Under the pieces are notes generated by a model. It was not told where the DNA came from. It saw nothing but the letters and a program-made list of their open reading frames with translations, and searched no databases. Of a DNA stretch of 64,000 bases, positions 8,801-17,076 are shown in pieces. The translations under genes were made by a program, and so were the position numbers. The first letter of the stretch is position 1; the number at the start of each line of letters is the position of its first letter. Source of the stretch: Geomesophilobacter sediminis (GTDB taxonomy: Bacteria; Desulfobacterota; Desulfuromonadia; Geobacterales; Geobacteraceae); assembly GCF_016458275.1 (NCBI RefSeq), contig NZ_JAEMHM010000007.1:186001-250000 (forward strand). The letters run 5' to 3'.

Positions 8801-11800
8801 CGTGCGGGGACCCTGACCAAGCTGACCCCGTTCGGGAACTACCCGATGGCCGCCGCCCACGCCATCAACAACAACGGCCAGATCGCGGGCTCCTCCCTGG
8901 CCGCGACCGACATGCCGGAAACCAGGGCCACCCTTTGGAGCTTCACCGGCACCAACGAGCCGGTGGCGAGCGCGCTTCCCGACCGGGACGGCTCCCCCGC
9001 TTACGGGGAGGCGCTCGGCATCAACGACGGCGGCGACGCGGTCGGCTACAAGGTGGTGGGGCGCGTGGCGGGCCAGGATTGGGGGAACAACCGCGCCGTC
9101 CTCTGGAGCAAGGGGGCGCTGATCGACCTTTCCGGCAGCTGCACCCCCGGCCCCGCCTGCGGCTCCGTCGCCTACGCCATCAACAACGCCGGGGTGGTCG
9201 TCGGCGACTACAACAACCAGTTGGGCGGGACCGCCTGGATCAACGGCGTGCCGACCGCGCTGCCGCTCCTCGACGGCAGCCAGAGCAGCCACCCGGCCGC
9301 GATCAACAACCTGGGCCAGATCGTCGGCTGGAGGAGCCTGTCCGGCCAGAGTTCGGCCACCGACCACGCGGTTCTTTGGAACCAGGGGAGCGCGATCGAC
9401 CTCAACACCCTGATCGATCCCGCCACCGGCTACACCCTTTGGCACGCCGACGGCATCAACGACAACGGCGACATCGTGGGGAGCATGGCGGTCGCCGGGA
9501 GCATGGAGGCCCGTCATTTCCGCCTCTCCCCGGTATTCGGCTCGACTATCACCGTGCCGGTAACCGCCTTCACCGGTTCTGCCGGGGCAACCGGTTACCT
9601 GCTCCAGGAGGGGAACGTCACCCCGGGAGCCAATGCCGCGGGGTGGAGCGCCAGCGCCCCGGGCAGCTATGCCTTCAGCGGGTACGGCGTCAAGACCCTC
9701 TGCGCCTTCGTGAAGGACGGGGCCGGTAACGTCTCCCCCGGGGCCTGCAGCCAGGTCAACGTGATCCGCAACACCCTTCCGGTGATCGGCTGGTTCTCCA
9801 TGCCGGCCTCCGCCGCCTCGCGTACCGTTGCCATCAACCGGTTCACCGGCTTCAGCCGGGCCGGCATCACCGGCTACCTGGTGACCGAGAGCGCCACCCC
9901 CCCCGCGGTCAGCAACGCCGGGTGGAGCGCCACCGCGCCGGCAAGCTTCACCTTTTCCGGTGACGGTGCCCGCACCGCCTACGCCTGGGTCAAGGACGGC
10001 GCGGGCTACGTATCCGCCGCCACCAGCGCCAACGTCACCGTGGTCATCCCCCCGAGCGTCACCGCCTTCTCCATGCGCGGGCTCGCCTTTGGCGGCGGCG
10101 GGAGCAACGGCGCCTGGACCGTCACCGACCTCGGCAAGACCCTGAAGACCAGCCTCGCCGCCAACGCGCCCTATCCGGTCCTCACCGCGACCAACCAGAC
10201 CGGGGTCAACGGCCTGAAATCCTACTCCCTGGCCAACGGCATCGGCAGCTCCGGCCTCATCGCCGGGATCGGCTACACCAAGATCGGCACCGGCTCCAAC
10301 CGCAACGACTCGATCTACTGGAACAACGGCACCGCCCTGGACCTGGGTTACCCCAACTACCCGTATCCCACCTACACCACCGGCAAGTCCCAGGCGTTCG
10401 GAGCCAACGGCAACGGGCAGGTGGTCGGAGTCACCCGGGCCGGCTCGGCGGTCAACAAGCCGTTTCGCTATTCCCTCACCGACGGCACGACCATCCTCTT
10501 GGACCTCCCCACCGGCGCCGTGTCCGGCTACGCCCAGGCCATCAACGATGCCGGCCGGGTCGTCGGCTTCTCCACCACCACCAACCCGGGGACCGGCGAG
10601 TTCACCATCGGCACCGCCTTCATCTGGAGCGGCGTCGGGAGCGTGAAGTACATCCCTGGGGCCGGCAGCGGCACCTCGCGCGCCGACGCCATCAGTCTCT
10701 CCGGCAAAGTCGCCGGCACTACCGGGACCCCTGCGCGCGCCTTCCTGTACGACGCCGCCACCGATGCCTTCGCGACCCTGGGGACCCTGGGCGGGACGAC
10801 CAGCAACGGTTACGCGGTCAACGATGCCGGCATGGTGGCGGGATATTCCACCACCGCCGCCGGGGCGAGCCACGCCTTCCTCTACAACGGCTCCACCATG
10901 ACCGACCTGGGCGTCCTGGTCGGCACCGACACCAGCAAGGCGCGCGGGATCAATAGCGCCGGGATGGTCGTCGGCGAGTCCTACACGTTCGTCAGCACAA
11001 GCAGCAGCACCAACGGCAAGGGGTTCATCTACCTCAACGGCCAGATGTTCGACCTGAACCAGCTGATCGATCCCGCCTCCGGCTTCACCATCGCCTCCGC
11101 AGCGGGGATCAACGACAACGGGCAGATCGTCGGGTACGGGACCGACAGCGACTCGACCTTCCTTCCCGGCTACAACCATGCGCTCTTGCTTACCCCGACC
11201 CGCGCGGCGGCGGGGACTCCATCCAAGAGCGCGCCGATCGTGGCCCTGACCGCGGCGGCGGGGACCTATCCCATCGCCGGTTACCTGGTGACCGAAAGCG
11301 CGACCCCTCCCGCCGCAACCGATGCCGGGTGGAGCGCCACCGTCCCGGTAAGCTTCACCTTCCAGGATTACGGCAACCGTACCGCCTACGCCTGGGTCAA
11401 GGACACCGCCGGCAACGTCTCTGCGGCCAGCAACCAGCAGGTGCTCCTGGTACAGCCTCCGGCGCCGGTAGTCACCGCCTTCAGCCTGCCGGCCAGTGCG
11501 GCCTCGCGCTCGGTTGCCGTCACGACGATCACCGCCACCGCTTTTGCCGGGATCGGAGGATACCTGGTGACCGAGAGCCCGAACGTCCCGTCCGCAAGCG
11601 ACCCCGGGTGGAGCGCCACCGTCCCCGCCGGCTTCACCTTCTCCGGTCAAGGAGGAGACGGCCCGATGACCGCCTACGCCTGGGTCAAAGACAGCCTCGG
11701 CACCGTTTCGGCGGCCGCCACCGCCACGGTGACGGTGACCCGGCAGCCGGTCCAGGTCACCCTTCCGGCCGGCCTCAGCGTCAGTTACGACCGCACTGCC

Positions 11801-13099
11801 AAGACGATCACCGCGACCACCAGCCCGGACGGCCATCCCGTCACGGTTACCTACAACGGCTCGGCAACCGCACCGACGGCTGCGGGGACCTACACCGTCC
11901 TGGCGACGGTCAACGAGGACACCTTCTGGGGGAGCGCCACCGGGACCCTCACCATCGCTCCGGCGGCACTCGGGGTGACCGTGGATGCCGCAGCGAAGAG
12001 CTACGGCAGCGCCGACCCGACCGTTACCTACCGGATCACCGGCGGCACGCTCTACGACGGCGATGCCCTTACCGGGGGGGTGGCCCGCGATCCGGGCGAG
12101 AACGCCGGGAGCTACGCCATCGGGCAGGGGTCTCTCAGCGCCGGGGGCAACTACCAGATCGCCTTTACCGGGAATAGCCTCACCATCAACAAGGCGGTCC
12201 TGACGGTGCAGGCGGATAACCAAAGCCGGGTCTACAACACGGGAAATCCGGGCCTCACCGCGAGCTTCACCGGCTTCGTCAACAACGAGACGGCGGCCGT
12301 GCTCACCGGGGCGCCGGTGCTTGCCACCGGTGCCGCCCAGGCAAGCCCGGTCGGGAGCTATCCGATCACCGCTGCCTTGGGATCGCTGGCCGCCGCCAAC
12401 TACAGCTTCGCCTTCGTGGACGGCTCCCTTGCGGTCACCCCAGCCCCGGCCACCGTGGTCGTCACCGCGGCAAGCTCTACCTACGACGGCACGGCCAAGA
12501 GCGCCACGGTCACCACGACCCCTCCGGGCCTGAGCGTCGCGGTGACCTACAACAACGCCGGCACGGCCCCGGCCAACGCCGGAAGCTACGCGGTCGCGGC
12601 TACGGTTACCGACCCCAACTACCAAGGAAATGCCACCACCACGCTGGTCATCAACAAGGCGACGCCGATTCTCGCCTGGACCACCCCCGCGGAGCTCGAC
12701 AGCAACATTCCCCTGGGAGGGAGCCAGCTCAACGCAGCCACCACGGTTGCCGGCTCCTATGTCTACAGTCCGGCGGCCGGACAACTCCTCGAGCCGGGGA
12801 GCCAGAACCTGACGGTCACCTTCATCCCGGCCGACGCGACGAACTACACCACGGCCGGTGCCACCGTCCCCCTCAAGGTGCTCCCCATCGGCGACATGGC
12901 CGGCGGCAGCGGGGTCACCGTTTCGGATGCCCTCATGGCGCTGCGCACCGTGGCGGGGCTCTATACCCCGACGGCTCAGGAACTCCGTCGCGCCGACGTG
13001 AGCCCGCTGGTCGACGGCAAGCCCGCCTCGGACGGCAAAGTCGACATCGGGGATGTGGTGGTGATCCTGCGCAAGGCCGTTGGCCTGGAGAGTTGGTAA
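5834..13099 (+). CDS. giant secreted HAF-repeat / MBG / dockerin-like surface protein
   Basis: A 2421-residue exoprotein. A signal peptide (about 1-30) leads into three blocks of HAF repeats (near 33-400, 910-1234 and 1420-1789). Each has seven or eight motifs such as GINNTGQVIGSS, AINEAGQVVGF and GINDNGQIVGY, suggesting three beta-propellers. Ig-like segments lie between, including recurrent YLVTES...AYAWVKD units. Three MBG-type domains follow (about 1973-2276). The last 65 residues are dockerin-like: GDMAGGSGVTVSDALMALR and then SDGKVDIGDVVVILRKAVGL at the C-terminus. ATG 5834 is chosen because AGGAGG lies 6 bp ahead; an upstream TTG lacks one. A cohesin-like lipoprotein gene follows. Role inferred: cell-surface scaffold or binding protein. 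Confidence 0.85.
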   Translation: MGSVFGRMFLLGLAVVSLLLGYAGASLGAGYTVEDIGDATAISGLNDAGQATGYYFADPGNQFYQSFSYSKTKGRQNVFPALTSFTYGMSDDGTTAGWARFGGVFGAVGAFTWKDGTDTEPGTFDGGVNSYAYAINRSGAVAGKAQRQLGTTQDTLGYYAFRYQGGKLQNLGALPGAGGYGSLSDASALNDAGQAAGSSRVGFQQYNDLHRAVRFETDGSVTDLGNLGGNRSDASGINNTGQVIGSSEVLGSVPGYTGGDHAFFYNNGWLVDLGTFGGPNSQAAKINNSGKVVGYADDGSAIPVERAFVYSGWQLKNIDNGAGKGSAATDVSDGGRVVGYRVGGDGVSRAFLYADDTGMVDLNGTLPANSGWVLNEAHKVNEKGQIAGIGTYNGTPHGFLLTPTVRVTAFTLPAASASLTVPVTFQAADPDGPVSYLITESADVPAAGDPGWSSSAPAAYTFSGPGARTAHAWAKDAMGVISADAVAAVTVTPPALTLTPDQPSPHLSGTPVTFTAQLSGGGNYEYRFTFSDGTTTQTGSYQAASTWSLPATAAGSYTVTVDARTAGASVARDATAALSYRVNDTAPAVPATGVTIGASAAAPHPVGTPVTFTAQGAGSTAYEYRFSLYRFGAWKVVQQYAPTATWTLPPDAPRGSYVVKVDVRGAGSVADSEATNSVNYVLCAAPATGVAFINETGWQPGQELAVEYQNGGGIHQFAAAGSGSDAYEYRFKMYDNATGTWTEVQPWSINHFWNYLNPQLGGYTVKVDVRGRGSASDGDASASMTVRVAGAQATSVTLTPDKSSPQPVGTPVTFTAQANGTSLSTVFEYRFLLNQGGVATQVQGYSSVASWTLPGTIPAGSYTVTVQVRGANSAVAYDAFKTVDFQLAPTAGTGPRVTTFTVPSQLFGGDQPVTGWSLADVGGSTYNVNSTQTYGINSSGQIVGADYTAFLWDWRGRTDLDMVNATAINEAGQVVGFTPGYDTSYAYLYRAGTLTKLTPFGNYPMAAAHAINNNGQIAGSSLAATDMPETRATLWSFTGTNEPVASALPDRDGSPAYGEALGINDGGDAVGYKVVGRVAGQDWGNNRAVLWSKGALIDLSGSCTPGPACGSVAYAINNAGVVVGDYNNQLGGTAWINGVPTALPLLDGSQSSHPAAINNLGQIVGWRSLSGQSSATDHAVLWNQGSAIDLNTLIDPATGYTLWHADGINDNGDIVGSMAVAGSMEARHFRLSPVFGSTITVPVTAFTGSAGATGYLLQEGNVTPGANAAGWSASAPGSYAFSGYGVKTLCAFVKDGAGNVSPGACSQVNVIRNTLPVIGWFSMPASAASRTVAINRFTGFSRAGITGYLVTESATPPAVSNAGWSATAPASFTFSGDGARTAYAWVKDGAGYVSAATSANVTVVIPPSVTAFSMRGLAFGGGGSNGAWTVTDLGKTLKTSLAANAPYPVLTATNQTGVNGLKSYSLANGIGSSGLIAGIGYTKIGTGSNRNDSIYWNNGTALDLGYPNYPYPTYTTGKSQAFGANGNGQVVGVTRAGSAVNKPFRYSLTDGTTILLDLPTGAVSGYAQAINDAGRVVGFSTTTNPGTGEFTIGTAFIWSGVGSVKYIPGAGSGTSRADAISLSGKVAGTTGTPARAFLYDAATDAFATLGTLGGTTSNGYAVNDAGMVAGYSTTAAGASHAFLYNGSTMTDLGVLVGTDTSKARGINSAGMVVGESYTFVSTSSSTNGKGFIYLNGQMFDLNQLIDPASGFTIASAAGINDNGQIVGYGTDSDSTFLPGYNHALLLTPTRAAAGTPSKSAPIVALTAAAGTYPIAGYLVTESATPPAATDAGWSATVPVSFTFQDYGNRTAYAWVKDTAGNVSAASNQQVLLVQPPAPVVTAFSLPASAASRSVAVTTITATAFAGIGGYLVTESPNVPSASDPGWSATVPAGFTFSGQGGDGPMTAYAWVKDSLGTVSAAATATVTVTRQPVQVTLPAGLSVSYDRTAKTITATTSPDGHPVTVTYNGSATAPTAAGTYTVLATVNEDTFWGSATGTLTIAPAALGVTVDAAAKSYGSADPTVTYRITGGTLYDGDALTGGVARDPGENAGSYAIGQGSLSAGGNYQIAFTGNSLTINKAVLTVQADNQSRVYNTGNPGLTASFTGFVNNETAAVLTGAPVLATGAAQASPVGSYPITAALGSLAAANYSFAFVDGSLAVTPAPATVVVTAASSTYDGTAKSATVTTTPPGLSVAVTYNNAGTAPANAGSYAVAATVTDPNYQGNATTTLVINKATPILAWTTPAELDSNIPLGGSQLNAATTVAGSYVYSPAAGQLLEPGSQNLTVTFIPADATNYTTAGATVPLKVLPIGDMAGGSGVTVSDALMALRTVAGLYTPTAQELRRADVSPLVDGKPASDGKVDIGDVVVILRKAVGLESW

Positions 13100-13170
13100 C
13101 TTCGGAGCCCGCCGGGGGACGGTCCCCGGCGGGCCCCACCAAACAAATAAACAAAAGGCGGTGAAGCTTT

Positions 13171-14328
13171 ATGAAAACGAGAAGCCTGCTCTGGCTCATG
13201 ATGGCGTCGACGGCGCTGCTCTTTTCCCTCTCCGGCTGCGGCGGCAGCGATTCGGGCCACACCAAGGTGAGCGGTGTCGCTTCCAAGGGGTTGGTCAAAA
13301 ACGGCACCGACAACGTAAAGATCTTTGCGCTGAAGGCGGACGGGACCAAGGGAAATCTCCTGGCCACCACCTCCACCGGCCCCAACGGCGATTACTCGGC
13401 CGACCTGGGCTATGCCGGTCCGGTCCTGGTGGAGGTGAGCGGAACCTATACCGACGAGGCGACCGGGCAGCCGGTGACCATCTCCCCCGACAAGCCGATG
13501 CGCGCGGCAGTCGAAAATGCCGCCGGCACCGTGACCGTCGCGGTGACCCCGCTCACCGAGCTTGCCGTGGAGAAGGCGGGGAGCGCTCTCACCAAGGATG
13601 CGATCCAGGCCGCCAACGCCACGGTCAGTACCCAGTTCAACCTGGACATCATCGCCACCAAGCCGGTGGATGCCGAGGCGGGGGCGCTCAGCGGCGCCAC
13701 CGCGCAGCAGAAGCAGTACACCCTGGCCTTGGCCGGGATCTCCCAGATGGCCAACAGCGGCAGCGTCGACGCGGTCTATGCGGTGATCGACAGCATGAAG
13801 AACGATCTGGATCAGAACAACGCCCTGACCCAGACCGCACCGCAGCTGGTGCAGGCCCTGGAGGATTTCGCGGCCAACGGCAACAACAAGACCGGCGTGA
13901 CTGCGGATACCCTGCCGGCTGCCCTGGTGAACGTCGGGGCCCGGACCGCGGTGGTCACCTTCGGGGTTCCCGCCGGGACGATCTACGGGGTGGACCTGGT
14001 ATTCGACCTGCCGCCGGGTGTTACCGTCGTGGCCGGCGCGGACGGCGCGGTGGCCCCGGCGGTCCTGAGCCTGCTCTCTGCCGCGGCCGGCTCCTTTACC
14101 GTCGCCAAGTACACCCCGGCCTCGGGAGACCTTCCCGCAAAGGTGCACCTGGTGCTCTCCAACGCCAACGGCTTTCCGGGCGGCAACTTCCTGACCCTTT
14201 CCTGCGCCGTCGCCCCGGGGGTGACCCCTTCCTTCGGCAGTTCGCTGGTGGAATCCGGTGCCCAGGCGGTCACGACCTCCTCCGGGGGGACGAGCGGCGC
14301 CGCGGTCATCGTAACGGCGACGCTGTAG
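13171..14328 (+). CDS. lipoprotein with cohesin-like C-terminal domain
   Basis: A 385-residue lipoprotein (lipobox LSGC, Cys23). Residues 27-110 resemble a carboxypeptidase-regulatory/transthyretin-like beta domain (KVSGVASKGLVKNG, TGPNGDYSADL). Residues 120-250 look helical. The C-terminal 130 residues contain VDLVFDLPPGVTVV, AKYTPASG and NANGFPGGNFLTLSCAVAPG. The lipoprotein at 19097-19582 has the same motif set (LALQLTLPPGVSV, AKYSAVTG, SDGFPPGEFATVTCDVAPG). The fold pattern is like a cohesin, though divergent. It lies 71 bp downstream of the dockerin-bearing giant, so it is a natural candidate for its membrane-anchored partner. The pairing is inferred. Confidence 0.75.
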   Translation: MKTRSLLWLMMASTALLFSLSGCGGSDSGHTKVSGVASKGLVKNGTDNVKIFALKADGTKGNLLATTSTGPNGDYSADLGYAGPVLVEVSGTYTDEATGQPVTISPDKPMRAAVENAAGTVTVAVTPLTELAVEKAGSALTKDAIQAANATVSTQFNLDIIATKPVDAEAGALSGATAQQKQYTLALAGISQMANSGSVDAVYAVIDSMKNDLDQNNALTQTAPQLVQALEDFAANGNNKTGVTADTLPAALVNVGARTAVVTFGVPAGTIYGVDLVFDLPPGVTVVAGADGAVAPAVLSLLSAAAGSFTVAKYTPASGDLPAKVHLVLSNANGFPGGNFLTLSCAVAPGVTPSFGSSLVESGAQAVTTSSGGTSGAAVIVTATL

Positions 14329-14364
14329 CGTCGGGGGCATGGGACGGAAACGGCAGGGGGAGTG

Positions 14365-15261
14365 ATGCGGACCATGGAGTCGTTATCGCGCGCCTTCGCG
14401 GTGTCGCTGCTGCTGCACGGCGCCGTCTGCCTCTGGTGGGCAGGGATCGGGGGGAAGGGGAAGGAGCGCCCGGTCGTGGTGGATCTTTCGCTCATTCCGG
14501 CGCTGGGAACCGTCCAGGCTCCCGGCACCCTTGCCGGAAATGACGGCGGGGGAGGGCGCGCGGTTCCGGCCGCGGCAGGAAGCCATCGGGCGGTAACTCC
14601 GCGGCCGGCTACTCAGGCGGCCCTGCCGCAGGGAGCGGAGGCGTCCCGGCATGCCGAGCCCCACCCCCCCCGGAGCGCGCCGAAGGCCGTGTCCTCCCAG
14701 CCGTCTCCGGTGGTCGAGCCGATCCCCAATGCCATAGCAGTCACCAGGCACCCGGTGGCGTTGCCGGCTGCGGCGGGACCGGGTGCGACCGTGTCGGCGC
14801 CGGCGGTTTCGGCCCGGCCCGCTGCCGGCCCGCATCCGGCGCCGGGGCCTCGCCTGGCGGGAGGGAGAATCCTTGGCCCGAAGGCCGGTTCGGGAGCCGG
14901 AGCGGAGCCGGGAACCGCCGGGGGGGCGGCACGGGAGGCGGGGGATGCCGGCGCGGCGACGAGCGCGGAACAACAGCGCCAGAAATACCGCAGCGAACAG
15001 TTCGCCTACATCCTGAAGATCATCCAGGCGCAGCTGATCTACCCGGAGAGGGCCCGGCGCGAAGGGTGGACCGGTCGGGCCCAGGTCTCTTTCGTGGTGC
15101 AGGAAGACGGGTCGGTGCGCGAGATCCGGCTGCTCCGCAAGACCGGGCATCAGCTCCTCGACTTGAACCTGGTCCGGACCATCCAGGAAGCCGCCCCTTT
15201 TCCCAGGCCACCGGTCAAGGCCGAACTGCAGATGTCCCTTTCCTACCGGCTCGACCAGTGA
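14365..15261 (+). CDS. energy transducer TonB (first copy)
   Basis: A 298-residue TonB-family protein: an N-terminal membrane anchor (about 6-24), a long Pro/Ala-rich periplasmic spacer (about 40-210), and a C-terminal TonB domain with QLIYPERARREGWTGRAQV, VVQEDGSVREIRLLRKTGH and a terminal SYRLDQ. It should couple inner-membrane proton motive force (with ExbBD, not seen here) to an outer-membrane receptor, most simply the receptor at 19599-21815. ATG 14365 is used; a GTG 3 bp earlier is equally possible. Its stop overlaps the next gene's likely GTG start. Confidence 0.85.
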   Translation: MRTMESLSRAFAVSLLLHGAVCLWWAGIGGKGKERPVVVDLSLIPALGTVQAPGTLAGNDGGGGRAVPAAAGSHRAVTPRPATQAALPQGAEASRHAEPHPPRSAPKAVSSQPSPVVEPIPNAIAVTRHPVALPAAAGPGATVSAPAVSARPAAGPHPAPGPRLAGGRILGPKAGSGAGAEPGTAGGAAREAGDAGAATSAEQQRQKYRSEQFAYILKIIQAQLIYPERARREGWTGRAQVSFVVQEDGSVREIRLLRKTGHQLLDLNLVRTIQEAAPFPRPPVKAELQMSLSYRLDQ

Positions 15262-17003
15262 AGGTTCTTCCTGGCGCCGTTCGAGGTCCCGATTTGACTC
15301 TCACGCTGAAACTGGCCGCCGCGCTGCTGCTGGCCCTGCTCGCGCTCTCCGGGTGCAACGCGGCCCAAGGGGACGCCTGGCGCTACGATCCCGGCATTCC
15401 GGCCCAAGTCTCCGGGTTGAAGGCCGAATCCGGCGACCGGCTGGTCACCCTGAGCTGGACCGGAAACCCCACGGCGACCTCCTACAACGTCTATTTCGTC
15501 TCCGAAATCGGGGCGCAGCAGGTCACCCGGGGAAACGGCTACCGGATCAACACCCCGATGAGCTCCCTGGTGATCGGCTCCCTGGACAACCACACGGTCT
15601 ACCACTTCATGGTCACCGCTTTGAACCGGGACGGGGAAAGCGTCGATTCGGTCCAGGTCTCCGTCGCGCCCGGCCCCATTGCCGATGCCGACCTGACCGG
15701 GGTGTGGTACTTCCACACGCTGGTGACCGGGCCGGAGGCGAAATGGGAGCAGGGGACGCTCACCGTAGATGCGGACCACACCGCGGTCGTCTCGGCATTC
15801 TCGGACAGTTCCGGCTCGACCCAGGCGCCGCCGGGGTTCGCGCTCACGGTGGACGGCACCGGTGCCCTGGCCCAGTCGGGTTCCGGTGCCTGGGTGGATT
15901 TCCACGGCGCCATGGGGGCGCGGAAAAACCTGATGACGGCAACCTGGTCCCCCACGTTGCAGTCCCGGGCCATCACCATCTTCCAGAAGAAAAAGGCCGC
16001 TACCGACCCCGACTACACCATCGACGACATCAGCGGGACCGGATCGGGGCAGAACCCCTCCAATCCCTACCTGCAGGGAAACGGCCCCACCCGTTTCGTC
16101 TACCACCAGCTCTACAGCGGTGCTTCAAACGAGTGGGAGTACTGCAACGCCAAGGTCGGCCAGCACGGCAACATCTGGCTGGACCAATACAAGGACGTCA
16201 TCTACTGGGATTTTTCCACCCCGGCTTCCAAGACCGTCAACTACGACTACCTGTGGAAGGTGACCAGCGTCGGGATCGACCCGGACGGCCTGGTAAGCGA
16301 GTACTGGAACTTCACCGACATCGTGGACCCGGTGACGATTCCGAGCTTCAACACGCTGGTCCCCCGGTCCCCGCACGAGGTCGTCTTCACCGGGCGAATG
16401 ACCGCGGACCGGACCGTGGTGATCGGGGTCGGGACCACCACCGACGCCCTCGGCAACAACCCGCGCTACTTCCTCCGGATCATGCAGCTCTGCTTTATCC
16501 CCACCGACCAGGCGCTCCCCCAGCCGGGGGTGAACGACCTGGCCGGCAGCTACAAGTTCGCCCGGCTTGCCGCAACGACCCCCGCCGTCGGCGCCGGCAC
16601 CGCCTCGTGGGCCTACGGCACCTTCTCGGTCGGCAGCTCCGGTGCGGCGAACTTCACCAGTTACGCCGACAGCGGCGGATCGAGCCAGCTTAGCGATACC
16701 TTCACCCTGGCGCTCTACCCGGATCCCAACCCGGACCAGAAAAGCTATACCGATTTCGCCAACTTCACGACGCCGGCGCAGGACGGGCGTCCCCATTACT
16801 ACGGCACCGACGGCACCCCGCTGCGCCGCTACTACGATTTTGCTTCCTACGGGAGCACGGTCGCCGTCCCCTCGACCTGGCGCCTGGAAGACACCGGCAC
16901 CAGGTATTACAACGAACACGGTTCGCTCTCCTACAACCGCGATCTCTTCGTGATGACCCGAACCGATGCGTCCGGCTACGGCATGCTGGTGGGGCTGAAA
17001 TGA
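15258..17003 (+). CDS. FnIII-domain lipoprotein, unknown function
   Basis: A lipoprotein of about 581 residues. The GTG start overlaps the tonB stop (GTGA). A TTG at 15294 with a GAGG ahead is the alternative and would still give a signal peptide with lipobox ALSGC. After the lipid-modified Cys comes a fibronectin type III domain (about 45-145: VSGLKAESGDRLVTLSW, NTPMSSLVIGSLDNHTVYHF). Two copies of a beta-rich module of unknown type follow, starting DLTGVWYFHTL and DLAGSYKFARL, each with a ...SDSSGS/ADSGGSS... segment. Tight coupling to tonB suggests a part in the same surface/uptake system. I do not recognise the paired module. Confidence 0.75.
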   Translation: MKVLPGAVRGPDLTLTLKLAAALLLALLALSGCNAAQGDAWRYDPGIPAQVSGLKAESGDRLVTLSWTGNPTATSYNVYFVSEIGAQQVTRGNGYRINTPMSSLVIGSLDNHTVYHFMVTALNRDGESVDSVQVSVAPGPIADADLTGVWYFHTLVTGPEAKWEQGTLTVDADHTAVVSAFSDSSGSTQAPPGFALTVDGTGALAQSGSGAWVDFHGAMGARKNLMTATWSPTLQSRAITIFQKKKAATDPDYTIDDISGTGSGQNPSNPYLQGNGPTRFVYHQLYSGASNEWEYCNAKVGQHGNIWLDQYKDVIYWDFSTPASKTVNYDYLWKVTSVGIDPDGLVSEYWNFTDIVDPVTIPSFNTLVPRSPHEVVFTGRMTADRTVVIGVGTTTDALGNNPRYFLRIMQLCFIPTDQALPQPGVNDLAGSYKFARLAATTPAVGAGTASWAYGTFSVGSSGAANFTSYADSGGSSQLSDTFTLALYPDPNPDQKSYTDFANFTTPAQDGRPHYYGTDGTPLRRYYDFASYGSTVAVPSTWRLEDTGTRYYNEHGSLSYNRDLFVMTRTDASGYGMLVGLK

Positions 17004-17076
17004 TCGGTTCGGAGCGATTTGCCGGTCGGCACCGGGGAGAGCCGGCAGCACTGCATGTTTTTCCGGAGGAGCGGTG

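Noticed and set aside
6380-12784. A 2134-codon open frame on the minus strand, opposite the giant exoprotein
   Set aside because: It is a mirror of the highly repetitive GC-rich coding strand, has no signal peptide, known domain or ribosome site, and the plus strand has clear homology.
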